Shown here in pieces: positions 1 through 4,733 of a stretch of DNA of 6,928 nt; position 1 is the stretch's first letter, and the number at the start of each line of letters is the position of its first letter. The DNA is from JBOHER01 sp050701115 (GTDB lineage Bacteria; Actinomycetota; Actinomycetes; Mycobacteriales; Pseudonocardiaceae): NCBI GenBank assembly GCA_050701115.1, contig JBOHER010000364.1, positions 1 to 6,928 of the forward strand, read 5' to 3'. Made by a program: the position numbers and the translations under genes. Under the pieces are notes generated by a model that searched no databases, was not told the DNA's origin, and saw nothing but the letters and a program-made list of their open reading frames with translations.

Positions 1-853
1 CGTCGGCGGTGATCAACAGCTTGGTGGCCTTCGGGTAGGCTGCTTGTCCCACGCGGTTCCACCAGCGGCGGATCGACTCCACGGCGAAGGCCCCGGTATC
101 GGCGTCGGTTCCCACGTTCACCCACCCGGAGTTGCCACCAACGTCGAACACCCCGTAGGGCGCTACCTTCCCCAACGGCCCCAGAAAATCGTAGGTGTCG
201 ACCTTCTCGGGCTGCCCCGCCGGCTGGTACTCGGCACCGGAATTGCGGTAGTTACCGACGAGCTCCTTTTTCTTGGTGTCGACCGAGATGACCGGGAGGC
301 CGGCGGCGAGGAACTCCGCGACTTGGGAGTTGATATATCGGAACTGGGCGTCGCGGTCGGGGTGCTGCTTGCCTTCCACCGTTTTTGTGTTCGCCCGCAG
401 GCTGTAATCGTGGCCGGTCAACAACCGGGCCACGGTCCTGGGTGCCACCGGGTGACCCTGCGCCGTCAGCTCATCGGACAGCTTCACCGTCGACTTGGTG
501 GTCCACCGAAGCTGCGAGGTCGGGTCGCCACGAGTCTCCGGATCCACCAGCTTCTCCAACGCAGGCCACAACTGCGGGTCGGTCGCCTCCACCGACTTGC
601 GGCCCCCACCCGCGGCCCGCACCCGCCCGTCGGCGACGACCCCCGCCTCCAACTCGGCCGCACCCCGACCCACAGTGTCCGGCGACGCTCCCGAGACCCC
701 CGCGACCAGCGCGATCCCACCACGCCCAAGCTGCCGCGCGGCCGCCCCCAGCAGCAACCGGCGAGCCCGCTCATCGAGGACCACCGCCACCTCGGCCACC
801 GCATCCACAAACCCCTGCGCGAACCACTCCGCCGAACCCACGCTCTCCGCCAT
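1..853 (-). CDS. ISAzo13-family DDE transposase, N-terminal 284 residues (runs off the window)
   Basis: Reading the minus strand from the ATG at 853 gives an uninterrupted frame to position 1, so the 3' half of the gene lies outside the window. The protein should cut and join the ends of its insertion sequence using a DDE-type RNase H fold. Residues 1-75 form a helical, HTH-like region (the stretch RGGIALVAGVSGASPDTVGR suits a helix-turn-helix). A linker AAGGGRKSVE follows, then a second DNA-binding segment around 100-150 (RWTTKSTVKLSDEL, HPVAPRTVARLL). The catalytic domain begins with the first acid at D192 (VISVDTKKKELVGNY), a hallmark of this family (also called Rhodopirellula transposase DDE domain). 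The visible part ends exactly at the second acid, D284, in LLITAD. The third acid is not visible. Codons are strongly G/C-ending and no frameshift or stop is seen, so the element may be intact. No clear Shine-Dalgarno site precedes the ATG. Family assignment is from recognised motifs, not a search. Confidence 0.88.
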   Translation of the reverse strand, partial: MAESVGSAEWFAQGFVDAVAEVAVVLDERARRLLLGAAARQLGRGGIALVAGVSGASPDTVGRGAAELEAGVVADGRVRAAGGGRKSVEATDPQLWPALEKLVDPETRGDPTSQLRWTTKSTVKLSDELTAQGHPVAPRTVARLLTGHDYSLRANTKTVEGKQHPDRDAQFRYINSQVAEFLAAGLPVISVDTKKKELVGNYRNSGAEYQPAGQPEKVDTYDFLGPLGKVAPYGVFDVGGNSGWVNVGTDADTGAFAVESIRRWWNRVGQAAYPKATKLLITAD

Positions 854-910
854 AGCACAATACTAAGATCAAATCTCGCCAAATCCTAGCTTATTCCTGC
901 GCGAGCCCTT
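1..910 (-). mobile_element. Partial insertion sequence of the ISAzo13 group; one end approximate
   Basis: The element contains the transposase gene that starts at 853 and its non-coding margin. The G+C-rich transposase frame ends at 853 and a compositionally different gene ends at 928, so the terminus should lie between about 855 and 927. I placed it near 910, where the minus strand reads AAGGGCTCGCGCAGGAATAA, as a guess from the form of such ends. Only one end is inside the window, so neither the terminal inverted repeat nor a target duplication can be tested here. Confidence 0.4.
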
Positions 911-927
911 AGGCGGACGATGTCTGG

Positions 928-1503
928 CTACTTCGTCCCGGCGGGCTCTTCTCTGGGCCACACCTGCGAGGCGACCACAACGAGGTGGTGGTCGTGGACC
1001 TCAAGGCTCGGGGCATCCTGGTGCGAGATCGCGGTCATCCACGTCATCCCACTTGCGGAAAGTCGAATCTCGGAATGTTCCGTGATCGCTTTCATCGCTG
1101 TCGCACCAGACCTGGAGTCTGTGACGAAGAATCCGGCTATGGTTGCGTCGATATACCGGTCGACTATATTCCTTGAATCCTCTGGCCACCCTCGCGCGCG
1201 GCCAGCATCGGATTGGGGAGCAACACTTTTCGAGTCCAAGGCTATTGTCCGGTCAGCCGTGACAACGTCCGCCCCAGCGGTGGGCCAAGCGTGAACAAAC
1301 ACGCCCATATCCCACACATCGATCTCGAAATAGCTGTCGTTGACCATTGTCTGACTTATGGTGACTCCGTCGCCCGTTCTGAGTGACACACTCTCACCCC
1401 AAGGCGAGATTTTCACAGTCCGCCGCCCGGCTGACTGGTTGACGATCTTCAAGCGGATTGCGGAGGGATGCGCTGAGTCCATGCGACCGATACTACCCGC
1501 CAT
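928..1503 (-). CDS. Hypothetical 191-aa protein with PWGE-type beta-rich N-terminal domain
   Basis: I do not recognise the function. Residues 15-50 (IRLKIVNQSAGRRTVKISPWGE, then SLRTGDGVTIS) resemble small actinobacterial proteins in which an alternating beta pattern surrounds a PWGE motif (residues 34-37) and ends in a strand like FEIDVWDMGVFVHAWP (59-74). Residues 95-191 form a second region with helical and beta segments (RNIVDRYIDATIAGFFVTD; HHLVVVASQVWP) that I cannot assign. There is no signal peptide or membrane segment, so a cytoplasmic location is likely. The ATG at 1503 is preceded by GGAGGGA at 1517-1523, a rather long 13-nt spacing, and this site lies in one arm of an inverted repeat (see the regulatory entry). 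The gene follows the secreted-protein gene by 41 bp on the same strand and probably shares its transcript. Use of ATA (four times), AGA and AGG is unlike the catabolic genes to the right and suggests transfer. An inserted or decayed locus cannot be excluded. Confidence 0.6.
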   Translation of the reverse strand: MAGSIGRMDSAHPSAIRLKIVNQSAGRRTVKISPWGESVSLRTGDGVTISQTMVNDSYFEIDVWDMGVFVHAWPTAGADVVTADRTIALDSKSVAPQSDAGRARGWPEDSRNIVDRYIDATIAGFFVTDSRSGATAMKAITEHSEIRLSASGMTWMTAISHQDAPSLEVHDHHLVVVASQVWPREEPAGTK

Positions 1504-1524
1504 GCCCGCAACGCATCCCTCCGC
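1460..1524 (-). promoter_or_regulatory. Perfect 13-bp inverted repeat that would sequester a Shine-Dalgarno site
   Basis: GCGGAGGGATGCG at 1460-1472 and its exact reverse complement at 1512-1524 are separated by 39 nt. On the minus-strand transcript the 5' arm contains GGAGGGA, the only Shine-Dalgarno-like sequence for the start codon at 1501-1503. The 3' arm lies in codons 11-15 of the gene and would pair with it, leaving the ATG in the loop. This could repress translation until melted or invaded by a ribosome, or it could be a DNA operator. The repeat is directly visible; the regulatory role is inferred. Confidence 0.5.
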
Positions 1525-1544
1525 TCGTGCTGGATCTTACCAGC

Positions 1545-1976
1545 TCATGCCCTGATCGTGGTCCGATACTGACAGCGCACAACGCCGCGACTATCGGTGA
1601 TCCACGTGTTCACGCCGGCCTCGCGGCGGTCCGACTTGATATAGAGCAAGGGGCTGACGAAGCCGCCGTAATCGATGGTGTATGGGCCGCCAGGATGCTG
1701 GGTCCCATGCGAGCTACTCGTGCCCACCACGTTTAGCTTGCCCGTTCTCCCAGGCCTAAGCCACCTAGCTACGTCGACCACCACAACCTTGAATCGGAAT
1801 TGATCCGTGGATGCGTTGTATGCAATGCTCGTTAGTTGGATCGAGTCGTCGCAGTCTGGATAGGTCGGCGGGTCGTGACGCTGGCTAAGCGTGTCCGCTG
1901 TAGCCGTACCGGCTCCCAACATGAAGAGTGACACGATGAACGCGGCGAAGATTGTCCGAAGGTTCGATATCCGCAC
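1545..1976 (-). CDS. Small secreted hypothetical protein (143 aa) with Sec signal peptide
   Basis: The GTG start at 1974-1976 is chosen because AAGGGGGAG (1981-1989) lies 4 nt upstream and the protein then begins with a proper signal peptide: MRISNLR, a hydrophobic core TIFAAFIVSLFMLGAG and a signal-peptidase-I type ATA site with cleavage expected after residue 27. The mature protein (about 116 residues) is beta-rich: IQLTSIAYNASTDQFRFKVVVVDVARWL, then KLNVVGTSSSHG, YTIDYGGFVSPLLYIKSD and WITDSRGVVRCQYRTTIRA. It carries only two cysteines (C42 and C135), which could form a disulfide outside the cell. I do not recognise the family; target and function are unknown. The gene is upstream of the PWGE-type gene by 41 bp and both share a lower G+C content. 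A possible promoter lies just upstream (CCGACA at 2013-2018 and TACAAT at 1991-1996, minus strand, 16-bp spacer), but its predicted start would clip the ribosome site, so it is weak. An upstream in-frame ATG at 2003 would spoil the signal peptide. Confidence 0.65.
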   Translation of the reverse strand: MRISNLRTIFAAFIVSLFMLGAGTATADTLSQRHDPPTYPDCDDSIQLTSIAYNASTDQFRFKVVVVDVARWLRPGRTGKLNVVGTSSSHGTQHPGGPYTIDYGGFVSPLLYIKSDRREAGVNTWITDSRGVVRCQYRTTIRA

Positions 1977-2246
1977 GAGGCTCCCCCTTAATTGTATGAA
2001 CATTCGTGTATTTGTCGGCAGAGTCGCTGGCAGTCCACCGGGCAAAGAACGACGAGATACATGACGACAATCCACACCCCGTCCCCAAGGCAGCCCTGTC
2101 AGCGATCCAGCCGAACCGTGATCTGCCGTACAACATCTTCCACACCAAGCGGACGACGATCTGCCGCCAAACAGGTGAAACGGACATACTAACGTTCCGT
2201 AGGTGTGCCGACCGCTCCTGGGCATGCCACACCACGGACAACGCAG
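1977..2246. other. 270 bp without a convincing gene; possible decayed coding DNA
   Basis: No RNA gene, repeat or confident coding region is seen here apart from the upstream signals of the secreted-protein gene. One plus-strand frame, open from a GTG at 2006, has mainly G/C third positions over codons at about 2084-2167 (for example PKAALSAIQPNRDLPYNIFH), which hints at a former coding sequence. It has no Shine-Dalgarno site, resembles nothing I know, and runs out of frame into the methyltransferase remnant that follows. I treat it as possible decayed DNA at the junction between the low-GC pair and the older chromosome. Confidence 0.3.
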
Positions 2247-2432
2247 GTTACGTACCACGTCCGCCAGGGCGGCCCCAACCGCCTATGGGATCAAATCGAA
2301 GCCGTGCACGCCGAATGGCACCAGCTCGGGCAGCCCGTGCGCGACCGCTTCGGCCTCACCGTCGAGCGCGACGGCACCCATGCCGCCTGGCTCGACCTGC
2401 CAACCAACCCCAACCAGTTGCGACTCAACTGA
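2247..2432 (+). pseudogene. C-terminal remnant of a PCMT/FxLD-type peptide methyltransferase
   Basis: The plus-strand frame ending in TGA at 2430-2432 reads YHVRQGGPNRLWDQIEAVHA, then RDRFGLTVERDGTHAAWLDL. This matches, from memory, the conserved tail (GPRRLWDEVEAAY..W...G.P...RFGLTV.PDG...WLD.P) of SAM-dependent, protein-isoaspartate-methyltransferase-like enzymes. Those enzymes sit in actinobacterial RiPP loci such as the FxLD and ATP-grasp maturase systems. Only about 60 residues remain. The SAM-binding domain, which should supply several hundred residues upstream, is absent, and the sequence before 2247 shows no homology in this frame. No precursor peptide or maturase is visible. I infer that the 5' part was lost when the DNA to the left was inserted or rearranged. 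A short stand-alone protein from an upstream ATG at 2205 is possible but there is no ribosome site for it. Confidence 0.6.
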
Positions 2433-2555
2433 GGCCCATGCGAACGAATACTGCACGTCGGAATACCCGCCACGTCCCAGCAGCGTGGGCTCACTCTGCG
2501 CGGCCTCGGCACGCACTGACGTTGCGGCTTCCGGGCTGAGCCGTCGGTCATGGCC

Positions 2556-2571
2556 GTACCACGCGTGGTAC
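2556..2571. promoter_or_regulatory. 16-bp perfect palindrome upstream of the dioxygenase gene, candidate operator
   Basis: GTACCACGCGTGGTAC is a perfect palindrome 72 bp before the GTG start of the dioxygenase gene. It is directly followed by CACG and a -35-like TTGAAG at 2576-2581, although no good -10 box stands at the right distance. Partial copies of the half-site (ACCACGT) occur at 2569-2575 and near 2617. A dimeric regulator could bind here to control the catabolic operon. The palindrome is seen; the regulator is unknown, and neither TetR nor LysR of this window has an operator-like site of the same sequence. Confidence 0.5.
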
Positions 2572-2643
2572 CACGTTGAAGCGCACGGAAGTGGGACACT
2601 GTGAACACGGCCGACACCACGTTCGCCCGGTGAAGGAGGCGTT

Positions 2644-3558
2644 GTGAGCTCACAGCGCAAGGCCATTGATCAACAGCAAGACGCACGGGAAATGGCGGTC
2701 ACCGACGAGGCCGTCGCGAGCTTTGCCGACGCGGGTTCGCCGCGCTACCGAGAGATCATGCAAAGCCTGGTGCGGCACTTGCACGCGTACGCCCGGGAGG
2801 TCCGGCTGTCCCAGTCCGAGTGGGAGCAGGGCATCGCGTTTCTCACCAGGGTCGGGCACATCACCGACGAGCGCAGGCAGGAGTTCATCCTGCTCTCCGA
2901 TGTGCTGGGGTTGTCGATGCTGACCGTCGGAATCAACGCCTCCGCGTCGGCCGGTGCCACCGAGTCGACGGTGTTCGGCCCGTTCTTTGTTCAGGGTGCG
3001 CCCGAGGTGCCTTTGGGCGGTGACATCGCTCACGGTGCCAAGGGCACGCCATGCCATGTGGAGGGCACCGTTTACGGCGACGACGGGAATCCGGTGCAGG
3101 GTGCCAGGATCGAGGTGTGGGAGGCCGACGAGGACGGCTTCTACGACGTGCAGTACGACGACAAGCGCGTGGCAGGGCGGGGCTGGTTGCGCAGCGGCTC
3201 CAACGGGGAGTACCGATTCTGGTCGGTGCGCCCCGCCGCCTACCCGATTCCCGACGACGGCCCGGTCGGCGACCTGCTCGTCGCAGCCGGGCGCGGCCCG
3301 ATGCGACCCGCGCACCTGCATTTCATGGTCAGCGCACCCGGGTACCAGACCCTGATCACGCACATCTTCGCCGCCGGTGACCCGTACCTGGATCGCGACG
3401 CCGTGTTCGGCGTCAAGGACAGCCTGATCGTCGAATTCACCGACCATCCCGCAGGCCCAGGCCCAGGCCCAGGGCCGGACGGGCAGCTTCTCGACGGCCG
3501 CTGGACCAGCGCCCACTTCGACATCGTTCTCGCCGCAGCGCAGCACGACTCGTCGTGA
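2644..3558 (+). CDS. Intradiol ring-cleavage dioxygenase, probably hydroxyquinol 1,2-dioxygenase
   Basis: A non-haem Fe(III) enzyme that opens an aromatic diol between its two hydroxyls. With hydroxyquinol the product is maleylacetate, with catechol cis,cis-muconate; it acts in the cytoplasm. The 304-residue length fits the family. Residues 20-115 form the helical N-terminal dimerisation domain, ending in ESTVFGPFF. The catalytic beta sandwich follows, with HVEGTVYGDDGNPVQGARIE (residues 138-157) and the ligands Y167 (GFYDVQY), Y200 (AAYPIPDDGPVG), H224 and H226 (RPAHLHFMV). The ligand spacing (33, 24, 2) equals that of Nocardioides simplex hydroxyquinol 1,2-dioxygenase (Tyr164, Tyr197, His221, His223, recalled) and differs from catechol 1,2-dioxygenases (36 between the tyrosines). 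The GTG start has AGGAGG at 2634-2639, 4 nt upstream. An unusual GPGPGPGP loop (271-278) interrupts the C-terminal strand region. The SnoaL-like gene follows after 53 bp. The family is certain; substrate preference is inferred. Confidence 0.92.
   Translation: MSSQRKAIDQQQDAREMAVTDEAVASFADAGSPRYREIMQSLVRHLHAYAREVRLSQSEWEQGIAFLTRVGHITDERRQEFILLSDVLGLSMLTVGINASASAGATESTVFGPFFVQGAPEVPLGGDIAHGAKGTPCHVEGTVYGDDGNPVQGARIEVWEADEDGFYDVQYDDKRVAGRGWLRSGSNGEYRFWSVRPAAYPIPDDGPVGDLLVAAGRGPMRPAHLHFMVSAPGYQTLITHIFAAGDPYLDRDAVFGVKDSLIVEFTDHPAGPGPGPGPDGQLLDGRWTSAHFDIVLAAAQHDSS
3453..3473 (+). repeat. In-frame AGGCCC hexamer repeat in the dioxygenase gene
   Basis: AGGCCC occurs three times in a row (3453-3470) and is followed by AGG. 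It encodes the Gly-Pro run at residues 271-278 of the dioxygenase, a loop between the last ligand-bearing strand region and the C-terminal strand. Each unit is six bases, so slippage would change loop length by two residues without shifting the frame. Confidence 0.8.
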
Positions 3559-3611
3559 CCAGCGCGGATGCCGGACCCCATCGAGACGGCTGACCCATAA
3601 GGAGTTTCACC

Positions 3612-4076
3612 ATGGCTGTGACCACCGAAACCATGACCGACGAGCAGCGCAAATCCGTGGCGCTGGAGTACCTCAAGGCCTTCGACAATGCGGGTACCAC
3701 CAGCACCGGAGGGTCCATATTGGACCTGTTCGCTGACGACGCACAGGTCTACTTCCCCAAATGGGGTCTGGCCGAAGGCAGAGAGGCCATCGGCCGCCTG
3801 TTCAGCGACGTGGGCGCCACTCTCAAGTCCATCAAACACCACTACGCCGAGTTCAACTGGATCTTCTCCGGCAGCGACACAATCGTCGCCGAAGGCACGA
3901 GTCACGGCGAACACCAGGATGGGCGCTGGCGTGCGGGCGATCCCGATTGGGGCGCCGGGCGCTGGTGCGACGTCTTCGAGATCCGCGACTGGAGGATCCA
4001 GCGATGCTTCATCTACCTGGACCCTGACTACGCGGGCAAGGACACCAGCCGCTACGCCTGGCTCGCGCAGCGCTGA
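3612..4076 (+). CDS. SnoaL/NTF2-like fold protein (154 aa)
   Basis: A small alpha+beta cone-fold protein of the SnoaL-like/NTF2 group, whose members include polyketide cyclases, epoxide hydrolases, dehydratases and non-enzymatic ligand binders. The typical pattern is present: helix QRKSVALEYLKAFDNAG (12-28), LDLFADDAQVYFPKWGLAEGREAI (37-60) with the turn before the first long strand, SIKHHYAEFNWIFSGSDTIVAEGTSHG (73-99), and the final strands GRWCDVFEIRDWRIQRCFIYLDPDYAGKDTSRYAWL (116-151). Polar residues facing the cavity could include H76, H77, D44 and D120, but no catalytic set is certain. AAGGAG at 3599-3604 lies 7 nt before the ATG. It follows the dioxygenase gene by 53 bp and is probably co-transcribed, so it may handle the ring-cleavage substrate, an upstream hydroxylated aromatic, or the product. 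Its 3' end overlaps the convergent TetR gene by 25 bp. The fold assignment is good; the reaction is unknown. Confidence 0.85.
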   Translation: MAVTTETMTDEQRKSVALEYLKAFDNAGTTSTGGSILDLFADDAQVYFPKWGLAEGREAIGRLFSDVGATLKSIKHHYAEFNWIFSGSDTIVAEGTSHGEHQDGRWRAGDPDWGAGRWCDVFEIRDWRIQRCFIYLDPDYAGKDTSRYAWLAQR

Positions 4077-4669
4077 CCGCCCCGCCCCGCCGCCTGCAGA
4101 ATGCGATCAGCGAGGTCTCGGGCGCGGTCGAACGGCTTGTGGCCGGGGTTGAACGCGTGCGAGACCAATGCGCCCTCGTAGATGAGCATGAGGTCCTGCG
4201 CGATCCGCTCCGGATCTCGGCACCCGGCGGCACGGGCACGCTCCTCGAAGAACTCCGCCATCCACCGCTTGTGCTCCGTGATCACGGTGTGCCCCGGGTG
4301 CTCGGCATCGGGGAGTTCGGCGTTGGCGTTGACGAAGCTGCATCCGCGGGGGCTGTGCGTCCTGCTCCACTGGGCGAGCGCGGTATAGGCGTCGAGGATC
4401 TGGTCCCGCGGGTCCTCGGACCGGGCGGCCACGAAGTCCTCGAGGAAGTCGCGCCAGTTTTGGTCCCTGACGCGCAGGTACTCCGCGACGAGGACGTCCT
4501 TCGATCCGAAGCGGTTGTACAGCGTCTTCTTGGTCACGCCCGACTCGGCGGCGATCGTGTCCACGCCGATCGCGTGGATCCCGCGGGCGTAGAACAGCCG
4601 GGCCGCGGTCTCCAGGATCCGGTCAGCGGCCGGTGTCCGCCGAGGAAAGCCGTCACGTGAAGCACTCAT
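4052..4669 (-). CDS. TetR/AcrR-family transcriptional repressor
   Basis: A 205-residue one-component repressor, the usual TetR length. The N-terminal HTH covers residues 15-60, with the family signature ILETAARLFYARGIHAIGVD, then TIAAESGVTKKTLYNRFGSKDVLVAEYL. The C-terminal ligand domain carries SPRGCSFVNANAELPDAEHP (106-125), a motif of the subgroup with RGC.F.NA.AE in which the cysteine (C110) sits near the ligand pocket. The start is set at the ATG at 4667-4669, because an earlier in-frame start would place codons through the operator repeats. The Shine-Dalgarno match is poor (GAGG only 2 nt before the ATG), so the transcript may be leaderless. It is transcribed divergently from the EamA transporter gene with 64 bp between the starts, and two identical operator-like repeats lie in that gap. 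Repression of the transporter and of itself is the natural inference. The 3' end overlaps the SnoaL-like gene by 25 bp. The inducer is unknown. Confidence 0.92.
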   Translation of the reverse strand: MSASRDGFPRRTPAADRILETAARLFYARGIHAIGVDTIAAESGVTKKTLYNRFGSKDVLVAEYLRVRDQNWRDFLEDFVAARSEDPRDQILDAYTALAQWSRTHSPRGCSFVNANAELPDAEHPGHTVITEHKRWMAEFFEERARAAGCRDPERIAQDLMLIYEGALVSHAFNPGHKPFDRARDLADRILQAAGRGGQRCASQA

Positions 4670-4676
4670 AGCCTCA

Positions 4677-4722
4677 GTATACAGATCTGTGTAATATAGT
4701 GAGGTATACAGATCTGTGTAAT
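4677..4722. promoter_or_regulatory. Two identical 19-bp operator-like repeats between TetR and EamA genes
   Basis: GTATACAGATCTGTGTAAT occurs at 4677-4695 and again, without a mismatch, at 4704-4722 (27 bp start to start). Each copy contains the palindrome TATACAGA|TCTGTGTA with one mismatched pair and a perfect ACAGATCTGT core, the form expected for a TetR dimer. The repeats occupy nearly all of the 64-bp gap and cover the AT-rich -10-like sequences of both genes, for example TATAGT at 4695-4700 on the plus strand and TATACT at 4676-4681 on the minus strand. No convincing -35 boxes were found. Repression of both promoters by the adjacent TetR is inferred. Confidence 0.85.
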
Positions 4723-4733
4723 TGAGGTGAGAG

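Noticed and set aside
44..889. Long plus-strand open frame of 281 codons at the left end
   Set aside because: It is antisense to the transposase frame, which has recognisable family motifs and G/C-ending codons; the plus frame is Arg/Pro/His-rich and resembles nothing.
1977..2258. Extension of the secreted-protein frame to a start at 2258 (237 residues)
   Set aside because: The added part is low-complexity and Cys/Arg/Gly-rich and would bury the signal peptide; the GTG at 1976 has a strong Shine-Dalgarno site.
2252..2577. GTACCACGT at 2252-2260 and 2568-2576 as a direct repeat marking an insertion
   Set aside because: It is only nine bases long, and the right copy belongs to the palindrome cluster before the dioxygenase gene, so an operator half-site explains it better.
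2283..2686. Minus-strand frames between the methyltransferase remnant and the dioxygenase gene
   Set aside because: They have no ribosome site or known motif and overlap the remnant and the dioxygenase start.
2650..3546. Minus-strand open frame of 298 codons opposite the dioxygenase gene
   Set aside because: It is the complement of a gene with conserved iron ligands; long antisense frames are normal in high-GC DNA.
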